Source: JAOSJL01 sp963704035 (GTDB lineage Bacteria > Actinomycetota > Acidimicrobiia > IMCC26256 > JAOSJL01). Taken from it: a DNA stretch of 64,000 nucleotides. Made by a program: the position numbers and the translations under genes. A model generated the notes under the pieces. That model was not told the origin of the DNA. It saw only the letters and a program-made list of their open reading frames with translations, and did not search any database. Below are positions 9,065 to 17,244 of this stretch, in pieces. Within the stretch, counting starts at the first letter, position 1, and every line of letters starts with the position of its first letter. Location of the stretch: NCBI GenBank assembly GCA_963704035.1, contig CAVPGR010000002.1, forward strand, positions 62,001 to 126,000, written 5' to 3'.

Positions 9065-10235
9065 CGAGGGAGACGAAGGAAACCATCTCGCCGGGGTAGC
9101 CACCCAGGTTGTGGGTGAGACCGAGTGTGCGGTCGGTGGTGATCTGGCGTTCTTCGGGCGCCTCACCCCGCAACTGGAGCCAGCACTCGAACATCATCCG
9201 CAGGCCCGAGGCACCGATCGGGTGCCCGAAGCTCTTCAGACCGCCGTCAGGGTTGACGGGCAACTCGCCCTCGAGGTCGAACGTGCCGGCGAGGATCTCC
9301 TTCCACGCGGTTCCGCGCTCGGCGAACCCGAGATCCTCCATGAGAACCATCTCCGTCGGCGTGAAGCAGTCGTGCACCTCGGCCATGGCGATCTCGGCAC
9401 GCGGATTCTTCACGCCCGCCTGCTGGTACGCGTCCTGTGCCGTGGCCACGACCTCGGGAAACGTCGTGTAGTCGTAGTCGGGATCGAGCGATCCTGAGCC
9501 GGTTCCCGCCACGAACGACAAGGCCTTGATGTAGAGAGGACTGTCGGTGTAGCGGTGGGCGTCCTCGGCGCGACACACGACGGCCGCGGCCGCCCCGTCG
9601 GCGACACCGGCGCAGTCGAACACGCCGAGGCCACCCGCCACGCGCGGCGACGCGCAGATGGCTTCCTTGGTCATCTCCCGTTGGAACTGTGCGCGGGGAT
9701 TCCTCGCGCCGTTGTAGTGGTTCTTCCAGGCGATGCGTGCGAGAACGTCGGCGATCTCGGCCTCGTCGACGCCGTATTGCTTCGCATACGCAGGTGCCAC
9801 GAGACTGAACATCGCCGCGGCGGTGAGCGTGCGTGCCGTTCCGTCGGCGGGTGGGGCGATGCCGTTCAGACCCTGGTAGCCGCTGTCCTTCACCTTCTCG
9901 ACGCCGAGCGCCATTGCCACGTCGTACGCACCCGACGCCACCGCGTACGCGGCATTGCGCAACGCTTCGGATCCCGTCGCACAGAAGTTCTCGACATGGG
10001 TGACCGGCTTGCCCTCCACCTGGAGCGGCCGGGCCAGCGTCATGCCGCTCATGCCCGACATCGCGGTGCCGAGCCAGTACGCGTCGACGTCGTCCTTCGT
10101 GATCCCCGCCGACTCGAAGGTCTCGTTGGCGGCGTCGATCATGAGGTCGTCGGCGCTCTTGTCCCAGCGCTCCCCGAACGCGGTGCACCCCATGCCGACG
10201 ATCGCGACCTGGTCCTTGATTCCGTGTGAACCCAT
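9045..10235 (-). CDS. Thiolase-like protein (SCP-x/lipid-transfer thiolase)
   Basis: This 396-residue protein is of the non-decarboxylating condensing family. Relatives act as acetyl-CoA acetyltransferases or, in steroid side-chain degradation, as retro-aldolases. The nucleophile Cys85 is in VENFCATGSEAL, His288 in EVHDCFTPTE and His338 in GHPIGASGLR, so the thiolase machinery is intact. The C-terminal HNLGGYPGEMVSFVS closes the fold. The next gene upstream (10241, same strand, 5-bp gap) is an HMG-CoA-synthase-like/DUF35 fusion, so both are surely co-transcribed and probably form one complex. Thiolase/HMGS/DUF35 complexes are known from archaea. Confidence 0.9.
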   Translation of the reverse strand: MGSHGIKDQVAIVGMGCTAFGERWDKSADDLMIDAANETFESAGITKDDVDAYWLGTAMSGMSGMTLARPLQVEGKPVTHVENFCATGSEALRNAAYAVASGAYDVAMALGVEKVKDSGYQGLNGIAPPADGTARTLTAAAMFSLVAPAYAKQYGVDEAEIADVLARIAWKNHYNGARNPRAQFQREMTKEAICASPRVAGGLGVFDCAGVADGAAAAVVCRAEDAHRYTDSPLYIKALSFVAGTGSGSLDPDYDYTTFPEVVATAQDAYQQAGVKNPRAEIAMAEVHDCFTPTEMVLMEDLGFAERGTAWKEILAGTFDLEGELPVNPDGGLKSFGHPIGASGLRMMFECWLQLRGEAPEERQITTDRTLGLTHNLGGYPGEMVSFVSLVSTTQD

Positions 10236-10240
10236 GGCTC

Positions 10241-11659
10241 TCAGCCCCCCGGCGTCCGGATCGGACGCGCCTTCCAGAAGTAGTTGTGGACTCCCTCGGC
10301 GGTGTACAGCCGCCGGAACGTCATCTCGACACGGTCACCGATGGCGATCTCGTCGGCGTCGACGTCGGTGAGCTCGCAGGGGAGTCGACCGCCTCCGTCG
10401 AAGTCGAGCACGGCGAACACGATCGGTGGGCTCGGCGAGTACGCCATCCGGTCAACGGTGAACGTCGCGATCGTGGCAGGGATGTCGGCCATCGGTGCCG
10501 GATCCATGTCGTCGAGCGCGCCGCCCTGCCACGACACCCGCTGCGGCGGGAGGTGCAGCGCACCGCTGCCGCGGTCACGCGAACCCACGAACGCGTACTT
10601 CCACTCCTCGGAGCGCACCGCCGGTGGTGCGGCGGGTCGCACGGGAGGTGGGCGTCGCGGTGGCTCGACCGTCACCATCTCGCGCCACCGCAGGAACTTC
10701 CCGTAGGGGAGTGTGTCGTCGCCCGTCGCGATCTGCTCCGCGACGGGCGCGCTCGAGCGGTGTTCAGTGATCGCCTCCGTCGTACGGAACACGAGGACCT
10801 CCGCGCCGTCGGCCAGAACGACGAGAGCCACGACCTGGCCCGGCTCGGCGTCGTCGAGTACGGACGCGAGCAGGAGACCCGGATGCGCGGTTCCCGTGTT
10901 GCCCACCGTCGCCGACAGGTCGTCGACGCGCGCCTCGGCATCGGTGCCGAGCCGGCGCCCGAGTCCCTTGGTGGCACGCGCATGCGTGCCGGTGATGACG
11001 ACCCGGTCCACGTCGGTGGCGCTCAGCCCGGCGTCCTTCAGGGCGTCGTTCCAGGCACTCTCTCCGAGCGGGAGGTACATCGTCTCGACGAAGCGCTCCT
11101 CCCACACCTGCGAGCGATCCTCGCCGGGGAGCCGCCACCGGTCGAGGAATTCCTCCGTAGCCGAGGCAGAGCCGAGGACCTCGGCCAGTACGGCGCCGTC
11201 GGACTCGTTGCCGACCAGCAGTGCAGAGGCCCCGTCGCCTCCCGAGGCTTCGTCGGCAGAGGTTGGAAGGCCGGTCCGCACATCGGAGGCGACCACGAGG
11301 GTCGGGTCGCTGCTTCGCAGTGCGACGCGCAGCGCGCCCACGCCTGAACGGACGGCACCCGCCATGTCGAGAGCGTCGGCGTCGGTGTCGAGACGCAGCG
11401 CGGCGTGGATCGTGGTGGCGTTGGTCTTGTCGAGGTATGCGGGGGCGGACGTGGCGAACCACACGGCGCCGGGCCGCACCTCGGGAGCGTCGCGCAGTGC
11501 CCGGCGTCCGGCTTCCACACCCATCGACGTGGTGTCCTCGTCGTAGGAGGCCACGGCCCGTGTTCCTTTGCCGGGTGTCCCGCCGAACACGTCTGCGACG
11601 CCGCTGCGTTGCAGTCGGTGGTGCGGCACGTGGGTGCCGTAGCTGATGATTCCTCGCAC
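10241..11659 (-). CDS. HMG-CoA-synthase-like condensing-enzyme domain fused to a DUF35 OB-fold, active-site Cys absent
   Basis: Residues 1-300 form a KAS-III/HMG-CoA synthase fold (GIISYGTHVPHHRL; YDEDTTSMGVEAGRRAL; TVGNTGTAHPGLLLASV with Asn254). Residues 350-470 form a DUF35 module (an OB-fold acyl-CoA-binding domain usually preceded by a zinc ribbon). Two oddities are visible. The catalytic Cys, expected in a motif like SCRAG, is Val103 in GAVRSG. In the zinc ribbon (SRDRGSGALHLPPQRVSWQG, about 360-379), Asp, Ser, Trp and Gly occupy the four usual Cys positions. A non-catalytic scaffold or acyl-carrier role with the adjacent thiolase is therefore likely. The start is GTG 11659. The gene is divergent from the operon at 11827, with a palindromic operator between. 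Confidence 0.82.
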   Translation of the reverse strand: MRGIISYGTHVPHHRLQRSGVADVFGGTPGKGTRAVASYDEDTTSMGVEAGRRALRDAPEVRPGAVWFATSAPAYLDKTNATTIHAALRLDTDADALDMAGAVRSGVGALRVALRSSDPTLVVASDVRTGLPTSADEASGGDGASALLVGNESDGAVLAEVLGSASATEEFLDRWRLPGEDRSQVWEERFVETMYLPLGESAWNDALKDAGLSATDVDRVVITGTHARATKGLGRRLGTDAEARVDDLSATVGNTGTAHPGLLLASVLDDAEPGQVVALVVLADGAEVLVFRTTEAITEHRSSAPVAEQIATGDDTLPYGKFLRWREMVTVEPPRRPPPVRPAAPPAVRSEEWKYAFVGSRDRGSGALHLPPQRVSWQGGALDDMDPAPMADIPATIATFTVDRMAYSPSPPIVFAVLDFDGGGRLPCELTDVDADEIAIGDRVEMTFRRLYTAEGVHNYFWKARPIRTPGG

Positions 11660-11732
11660 CTGATTCCGCTTCCTGCGTGTCGGGTTCGGTCAAGTCCAGC
11701 AGATCAGACGGGTTGCCGCATGGCGGAAATCG

Positions 11733-11753
11733 TATCTGACGACCCGTCAGATA
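11733..11753. promoter_or_regulatory. Perfect palindromic operator in a divergent promoter region
   Basis: TATCTGACG-N3-CGTCAGATA is a 9-bp perfect inverted repeat with an ACC spacer, 74 bp upstream of both the condensing-enzyme gene start and the acyl-CoA dehydrogenase start. Size and symmetry suit a TetR-family repressor dimer, the usual regulator of acyl-CoA catabolic operons. No TetR gene is present in the window. Confidence 0.65.
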
Positions 11754-11826
11754 TAGGCTCCCGCGGCGTTTCGACACGGCGGTGGCTCCCCGCCACGCAC
11801 CCGAAGCTGCCCGGGAGGACCAGCGC

Positions 11827-13008
11827 ATGGATTTCGAGTTCAGCGACGATCAGGTCGCGTTCGCCGAGGAGGTCGAGGCCTTCCTCGACGCAAACGACGA
11901 TCCCGAGGTCTTCGACCTGACCCGGGAGAACATGGCGCAGATCGTCGACACGCCGAAGCGGCGGGCTCTCATGCGCAAGCTCTCGGACAAGGGCTGGCTC
12001 GGGATGACCTGGCCGAAGGAGTACGGCGGCACCGAAGGTGAAGGTGTCTACGAGTACCTGCTGAACGAGGCGTTGGCCGGGCGCGGTGGGCCCCAGATCG
12101 GCAAGGGCGTCGGCATCATCGGCAAGACCATCATCAGCCACGGCAGCGAGCACCTCAAGGCCGAGTTCCTCCCCAAGATCCTGCGCAACGAGGTCGAGTT
12201 CGCCGTGGGGTACAGCGAACCCGACGCCGGCTCCGACGCCGCCGCGATGAAGCTGCGTGCCACCCGCGACGGCGACGGCTGGCGCCTCAACGGCCAGAAG
12301 ACCTGGACCACGTCCGCGCACTTCGCCGAGTGGTACTGGGTGGGCGCCCGCACCGACCCCGACGCCCCCAAGCACCACGGCATCAGCCTCTTCCTCGTGC
12401 CGCTCGACCATCCGGGCCTCACGATCAACGAGATCTGGACGATGGGCGACGAACGCACCAACGACGTCTTCTTCGACGACGTCTACGTCAGCGACGACTA
12501 CCTCGTCGGTGAGGTGAACAAGGGCTTCCAGTACATCTCCGAGGCGCTCGACCTCGAGCGCTTCACGATGTTCACGTACTCGCCGATTCAGCAGCGGCTC
12601 GATCTGCTGTGTGACTACGTGAAAGACACCGAACGTGACGGCAAGCCCCTCCGCGATGATCCCGTCATCCGGCAGCGGGTGGCGCAGCTCCTCACCGACG
12701 GCGAGGCCGCGCGGGTCCTGGGCCTCCGTGTCGTCGCCGCGTCGATGAAGGGTGGTGCGCCACCGACGTCGGAGGCCTCCGAGTACAAGCTGTTCGCCAC
12801 CGAGCTCTCCAAGCGTCTGGCCGACGCCTCGATGGACATCGCCGGGCCCGGTTCGCAGTTGCGGGTCAAGACCGAGACGGCTCCCATGAAGGGTCGGGCG
12901 GAATCGACCTACCGCTACACGGTCATCGACACGATCGGTGGCGGTACCTCCGAGATCCAGAAGAACATCATCGCCCGACGCAAGCTCGGTCTCCCGAAGA
13001 ACTTCTGA
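11827..13008 (+). CDS. Acyl-CoA dehydrogenase (first of an operon pair)
   Basis: This 393-residue FAD-dependent enzyme performs alpha,beta-desaturation of acyl-CoA. N-terminal helical domain: DFEFSDDQVAFAEEVEAFL. Middle beta domain with substrate/FAD motifs: VGYSEPDAGSDAAAMKLRA and GQKTWTTSA. C-terminal helical domain ending in IDTIGGGTSEIQKNIIARR, the flavin-binding signature. The start is ATG 11827, after GGGAGGACC. It is the first gene of a tightly packed operon whose last gene is a second, divergent acyl-CoA dehydrogenase. In actinobacterial steroid catabolism such pairs form alpha2beta2 heterotetramers, which I infer may apply here. Confidence 0.93.
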   Translation: MDFEFSDDQVAFAEEVEAFLDANDDPEVFDLTRENMAQIVDTPKRRALMRKLSDKGWLGMTWPKEYGGTEGEGVYEYLLNEALAGRGGPQIGKGVGIIGKTIISHGSEHLKAEFLPKILRNEVEFAVGYSEPDAGSDAAAMKLRATRDGDGWRLNGQKTWTTSAHFAEWYWVGARTDPDAPKHHGISLFLVPLDHPGLTINEIWTMGDERTNDVFFDDVYVSDDYLVGEVNKGFQYISEALDLERFTMFTYSPIQQRLDLLCDYVKDTERDGKPLRDDPVIRQRVAQLLTDGEAARVLGLRVVAASMKGGAPPTSEASEYKLFATELSKRLADASMDIAGPGSQLRVKTETAPMKGRAESTYRYTVIDTIGGGTSEIQKNIIARRKLGLPKNF

Positions 13009-13009
13009 C

Positions 13010-14188
13010 GTGGCATCACAGGCTCCCGCCGCCGGGCCGCTCGACGGCCGCACCGTGCTCGATTTCTCCTCGGTCGGACCTGCGGCGCGCTGCGCGCGCA
13101 TCCTGGCGGATTACGGCGCCGATGTCATCAAGCTCGGTCCGGTGCCCAAGGACGGCAGCGTCGCCATCCAGCCGCCGTTCTTCGCGTACGGCGCGCACCG
13201 TGGCATGCGTCGCCTGCAACTCGACCTGAAGGCCGACGAAGGTCGGGAGACGTTCCTGCGCCTGGCGGCCGGCGCCGATGTCGTGCTCGAGAGTTTCCGA
13301 CCGGGCGTCGTGAACCGCCTCGGCGTCGGATACGACGATGTGAGGGCCATGAACCCCGGCATCGTGTACTGCTCGACGAGCGGATACGGCCAGGACGGAC
13401 CCCGCGCCACGTGGGCGGGTCACGATCTCAACTACCTCGCTGTGTCGGGCTTCCTCGCGTGCTCGGGGCCCCGGGCCGACGGAGGTCCGCCTCTGCCCGG
13501 CGCCACGGTCGCCGACGGAGCGGGCGGCGGGATGCACGCCGCGCTCGCGATCCTCGCCGCACTCCTGGGCAGGGAGAGCACCGGCGACGGCGCCTACCTC
13601 GACTGCTCGGTGGCCGACGGGATGCTCGGGCTCATGGCCCTCGCCGTCGACGAGTATCTCGCCACCGGTGTCGAGCCGGGTCCCGGCCACGACATCCTCA
13701 CCGGCCGCTACGCGTGTTACGACACCTACGAGTGCCACGATGGTCGCTGGCTCGCAGTCGGTGCCATCGAACCCGCGTTCTACGCCAACCTCTGCCGACT
13801 GCTCGACCTCGAGGAGTGGACCGACCACCAGCTGGACGATGACAGCCAGGACGAGATCCGTGCCGCGTTCTCGGCGGCTTTCGCGCGACGCGACCGCGAC
13901 GAGTGGGTGGCCACGCTCGCCCAGGCCGACACATGCATCGCACCGGTCCTGACCGTCGCCGAGGTCGCCGAGGATCCACAGTTCCGTGCACGCGGTGCCT
14001 TCGCTGCGGCGACGATGACCGACCACGACGACTTCCGGCAGGTCGGTACGGTCCTGGCCGGTGCTCCGCCACCTCCCCCCGGCGGGATCCCCGATCCCGG
14101 CACGACCCAGACCGACGAGATCCTGCACGCGGCGGGCGTGGCTCCCGACGACATCGCACGCTTGCGCACCGAAGGGATCGTCGCATGA
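13010..14188 (+). CDS. CaiB/BaiF family CoA transferase, alpha-methylacyl-CoA racemase-like
   Basis: This 392-residue family III CoA-transferase-fold protein starts at GTG 13010, one base after the preceding stop. Motifs match alpha-methylacyl-CoA racemases better than transferases: SFRPGV (Arg97), WAGHDLNYLAVSG (His138) and VADGAGGGM (Asp169), at the spacing of the Arg/His/Asp set of the mycobacterial racemase MCR. A racemase would epimerise 2-methyl-branched acyl-CoAs to the S form needed by the dehydrogenase encoded next to it. The end overlaps the MaoC gene start by 4 bp (ATGA). Confidence 0.88.
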   Translation: MASQAPAAGPLDGRTVLDFSSVGPAARCARILADYGADVIKLGPVPKDGSVAIQPPFFAYGAHRGMRRLQLDLKADEGRETFLRLAAGADVVLESFRPGVVNRLGVGYDDVRAMNPGIVYCSTSGYGQDGPRATWAGHDLNYLAVSGFLACSGPRADGGPPLPGATVADGAGGGMHAALAILAALLGRESTGDGAYLDCSVADGMLGLMALAVDEYLATGVEPGPGHDILTGRYACYDTYECHDGRWLAVGAIEPAFYANLCRLLDLEEWTDHQLDDDSQDEIRAAFSAAFARRDRDEWVATLAQADTCIAPVLTVAEVAEDPQFRARGAFAAATMTDHDDFRQVGTVLAGAPPPPPGGIPDPGTTQTDEILHAAGVAPDDIARLRTEGIVA

Positions 14189-14694
14189 CCGATCGACTCG
14201 ACGAGGCCCGTTCGCTCATCGACCAGGCCCAGTACGAAGAGGAGGGGGAGTTCGACGTCGAGCGCGGCTACGTCTTCACGAGCCTCGCCGCGGCGGAGAA
14301 CGCCAACCCCCTGTTCTGGGACGACGACGTCGCACAGGAGATCACCGGCGGCCCGGTCGCTCCTCCCAGCATGATCTCGGTCTGGTTCCGACCCCATCAC
14401 TGGGTACCCGGCCGGGAGTCGTCGGGGCTGCCCCTCCAGGTGCACTTCGACCTCAAGGAGATGTTGGAACTCCCCGAAGCGGTCATGACCGGCAACGAGG
14501 TGGTGTTCGGTGAACCGGTCCGCCCGGGCGACCGGCTCTCCACCCGGCAGTTCCTGCGATCCGTCAGCGACGAGAAGACGACGAAGCTCGGTACCGGGCG
14601 TTTCTGGGTGATCGACGTGGAGTACTCCAACCAGCGCGAGGAGTTCGTGGCCCGAGAGACCTGGACCGGGTTCGGGTATCGGAGGCAGGCATGA
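14185..14694 (+). CDS. MaoC-like N-terminal hot-dog dehydratase/hydratase subunit
   Basis: This 169-residue single hot-dog protein resembles the FAS1/MaoC N-terminal dehydratase domain (FVFT-type VFTSLAAAENANPLFWDD; GGPVAPPSMISVWF). It lacks an obvious D-x4-H catalytic dyad, whereas the next gene has one, so the two probably form an alpha/beta hydratase heterodimer like ChsH1/ChsH2-type enzymes. It is coupled on both sides by ATGA overlaps. Confidence 0.85.
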   Translation: MTDRLDEARSLIDQAQYEEEGEFDVERGYVFTSLAAAENANPLFWDDDVAQEITGGPVAPPSMISVWFRPHHWVPGRESSGLPLQVHFDLKEMLELPEAVMTGNEVVFGEPVRPGDRLSTRQFLRSVSDEKTTKLGTGRFWVIDVEYSNQREEFVARETWTGFGYRRQA

Positions 14695-15185
14695 GCACGA
14701 CGCCTCACGTTGCCTCAAAGCTGCTGCTGTCCGACGTGACCGTCGGCGACGAAGTGCCGGCACTCGACGTCGACGTCTCGACTACGACGATCGTGCTGGG
14801 AGCACTCGCCAGTCGCGACTGGCGTCCGATGCACCATGACCGCACCTTCGCGCAGGAGCGGAACGGCACCCGCGACATCTTCATGAACGCGCCCCACCAG
14901 GCGACGTACTTCGAGCGCTACCTCACCGACTGGTCCGGACCACACGGTCGCCTCGGGCGGATGAAGTTCCGGATCCTGGCGTCGGTGTTCCCCGGCGACA
15001 CGATGACGTTCCGCGGCGTGGTCGACGGAGTGTCTACCGACGACGCGGGCTGCGGCTGGGTCGACCTCACCGTCACGCTCACGGTCGGCGACACGACCGT
15101 GTCCGAGTGCAGTGCGCGGATCGCACTCCCGGTCGACGCCACCGACAATCCCTGGGACCGACACAACGAGGACTGGAAACCCTGA
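14691..15185 (+). CDS. MaoC-like enoyl-CoA hydratase subunit with catalytic dyad
   Basis: This 164-residue hot-dog protein carries the hydratase-2 motif SRDWRPMHHD, with Asp43 and His48 as the probable catalytic dyad. It is the likely active partner of the dyad-less neighbour upstream. It adds water to 2-enoyl-CoA, the step after the acyl-CoA dehydrogenases of this operon. It starts within the ATGA overlap with the previous gene, and its TGA stop shares its last A with the ATG of the next gene. Confidence 0.87.
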   Translation: MSTTPHVASKLLLSDVTVGDEVPALDVDVSTTTIVLGALASRDWRPMHHDRTFAQERNGTRDIFMNAPHQATYFERYLTDWSGPHGRLGRMKFRILASVFPGDTMTFRGVVDGVSTDDAGCGWVDLTVTLTVGDTTVSECSARIALPVDATDNPWDRHNEDWKP

Positions 15186-16312
15186 TGGATCTCGACTTCA
15201 CCGCGGAACAGGAGATGCTCGCCGAGGCCGTGGCCGGGCTCTGCAACCAGTACGCGTCACTCGACGCCGTGCGGGAGCTCGAGGACGACCCGGTGGGGTA
15301 TCCGACCGAGTTCTGGAAGCAGCTCGGAGCGCTCGACCTGATCGGGCTCACTCTGCCCGAAGACCACGGCGGTTCCGGCCAGTCGCTTCTCGAGGCGGCC
15401 GTCGTCTACGAGCAGTTCGGGCGTGCGCTGGCACCGAGTCCTCACTTCGTGAGCGCGGTGATGGCCGGAGGCGTGCTCGCCCTCGCCGGGAGCGAGTCCC
15501 AGCAGCAGGAGTGGTTGCCGCGCGTCAGCTCCGGTGACGCCGTTCTGTCCATCGCCTGGTTAGAGCCCGGTAGTGGCTACTCGCCTCGAGGTGTGCAACT
15601 CCGGGCCGCCGTCGACAGTGACGATTATCTGCTGAACGGCACCAAGCTGCACGTTCCGTTCGCGCAGGCAGCCGACCGCCTTGTCGTTCTCGCCCGCACC
15701 GGAGATGCCGACACCGACATCGATCTCTTTCTCGTCGATCCCGCGGCGGAGGGCGTGGAGCTGTCTCAGCAGTTCACGATTGCCTCCGATACACAGTTCG
15801 AGGTTCGGTTGAGCGACGTGCGCGTTCCCGCCGCGGCGCGCATCGGGTCGTCCGGCACCGGCTGGGCCACCTGGGAGACCGCGATGTACGACGGGATCGT
15901 GCTGTTGGCGGCCCAGGCCATCGGCAGCGCCGCGCAGGCACTCGAGGTCACGGTGCAGTACGCGAAGGATCGCCACCAGTTCGACAAGCCTCTGGGCGCG
16001 TTCCAGTCGATAGCGCACTACCTGGCCGACGCCGTCACGACCGTCGACGGAGGTCGCACGCTCGTGTACGAAGCCGCCTGGGCACGTGCGGAGGGTCGTT
16101 CCATCCGTCGGCTGGCCCCGATGGCGAAGATGTTCGCGACCAAGACGTTCCGCGACGTCACGGCGATGGCCCAGCAGGTCTTCGGGGGTGTCGGCTTCAC
16201 GCTGGAGTACGACATCCAGCTGTACTTCCGGCGGGCCAAACAGCTCCAGATTTCGTGGTGGGACACGCGCTACCTCGAGGAGCTCGTCGCCGCCTCGGTT
16301 TTCGATGGCTGA
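15185..16312 (+). CDS. Acyl-CoA dehydrogenase (second of the operon pair)
   Basis: This 375-residue protein has the MDLDFTAEQEMLAEAV start, the QVFGGVGFTLEYDIQLYFRR C-terminal motif and the RHQFDKPLGAFQSIAHYLAD helix. It is distinct from the operon's first dehydrogenase: it lacks the TSEIQK flavin motif, and the usual S/GEP substrate loop reads AWLEPGSGYSP. Divergence within one operon is what heteromeric dehydrogenases look like, with flavin and catalytic residues split between subunits. The start ATG overlaps the preceding stop (TGATG). The 3' end is tandemly duplicated (see repeat at 16304). Confidence 0.9.
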   Translation: MDLDFTAEQEMLAEAVAGLCNQYASLDAVRELEDDPVGYPTEFWKQLGALDLIGLTLPEDHGGSGQSLLEAAVVYEQFGRALAPSPHFVSAVMAGGVLALAGSESQQQEWLPRVSSGDAVLSIAWLEPGSGYSPRGVQLRAAVDSDDYLLNGTKLHVPFAQAADRLVVLARTGDADTDIDLFLVDPAAEGVELSQQFTIASDTQFEVRLSDVRVPAAARIGSSGTGWATWETAMYDGIVLLAAQAIGSAAQALEVTVQYAKDRHQFDKPLGAFQSIAHYLADAVTTVDGGRTLVYEAAWARAEGRSIRRLAPMAKMFATKTFRDVTAMAQQVFGGVGFTLEYDIQLYFRRAKQLQISWWDTRYLEELVAASVFDG

Positions 16313-16363
16313 TTCCTCGATGACTGAACCCCCGATGACTGATTCCTCGACGCCTGAGCGCCC
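16304..16363 (+). repeat. Two 30-bp imperfect tandem units over a gene end
   Basis: Unit 1 (16304-16333) contains the stop codon of the acyl-CoA dehydrogenase and begins GATGGCTGATTCCTCGA. Unit 2 (16334-16363) begins GATGACTGATTCCTCGA. The second unit thus repeats the last codons and the stop outside the gene. Confidence 0.75.
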
Positions 16364-16425
16364 GCCGATCGCCTCCCCCGCGGGGCTGTACGCCCGCGAC
16401 CGCCCAGGCGGGTAGCGTGCGGCGG

Positions 16426-17244
16426 ATGCCCGTCGTCACGATCGTGAACCAAAAGGGTGGGGTCGGCAAGACCACCGTCGCGCTGGGCCTCGCCGAGGCC
16501 GCCGCCGTGCGCGGCCGACGGGTCCTGGTCATCGACCTCGATCCCCAGGGCAACGCCACGAGCGGCCTCGGAGTCTGGGACGCTCCCGCCGGTGTGGAAC
16601 TGGCGCTCGACGCCGGCACGCCGGGTTCGCTCCAGGGAGTGATCCGCCCGTCGGGCTGGTCGCTCGCCACCGGCACGACTCCCGATGTCGTGCCCAGCAC
16701 CCCGGCACTTGCGTCGCGCGAGGTACAACTCGCCACGGATCCCGTCGGTGCCCAGGACCGCCTCGAGGCCGCCGTCGGCGGTGCCGACCACGATCTCGTG
16801 CTGATCGACTGCCCGCCGTCGTTGGGCCTGCTCACGGTCAACGGTCTCTTCGCCGCCGAACGCGCGCTGGTGGTCACCGCACCCTCCGCGTGGGCGGCCG
16901 ATGGGGTGGAGCAGGTTCTACGGACCATTGATCGGGTGTCCGATCGTCACAGTGGCCGACCCGGTGCTCCGTCGATCGTCGTCAACAGCCTCGGCCGAAC
17001 ACGCGACGGACGCTACTGGTACGAGGAGATGGCGAGTCGCTACGGCGACCGCGTCTGGCCGCCGATCCATCAGCGCGCCGCGATCGCCGAAGCGGCGGCC
17101 CAGTCGGTGCCGCTGCGCGGACTCGGTGCACGCTCGGGAGCGCACGAAGCCGTTGCCGAGTTCGACGCCGTCTACGAACAGCTCGTCGCTACGGAGGGAA
17201 CATGGGCTACGACCCCCAACGCAAGCACCAGCGCCGGCGCGTGA
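16426..17244 (+). CDS. ParA/Soj-family ATPase
   Basis: This deviant Walker-A ATPase is of the chromosome/plasmid partition family. The P-loop NQKGGVGKTTVALGLAEAAA opens the protein, followed by VIDLDPQGNATSGLG (Walker A') and LVLIDCPPSLGLLTVNGLFA (Walker B). The length (about 272) is normal. ATG 16426 puts MPVVTIVNQKGG at the N-terminus; GTG 16417 would add three residues. No ParB is adjacent, so this is an orphan that may position some other cargo. The 3' end overlaps a small membrane-anchored protein gene by 43 bp, an arrangement that hints at a dedicated partner. Confidence 0.9.
   Translation: MPVVTIVNQKGGVGKTTVALGLAEAAAVRGRRVLVIDLDPQGNATSGLGVWDAPAGVELALDAGTPGSLQGVIRPSGWSLATGTTPDVVPSTPALASREVQLATDPVGAQDRLEAAVGGADHDLVLIDCPPSLGLLTVNGLFAAERALVVTAPSAWAADGVEQVLRTIDRVSDRHSGRPGAPSIVVNSLGRTRDGRYWYEEMASRYGDRVWPPIHQRAAIAEAAAQSVPLRGLGARSGAHEAVAEFDAVYEQLVATEGTWATTPNASTSAGA

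Noticed and set aside
10226..11347. 373-codon forward frame opposite the HMGS-DUF35 gene
   Set aside because: Antisense mirror frame rich in Arg and Gly; the reverse strand carries a coherent two-domain protein.
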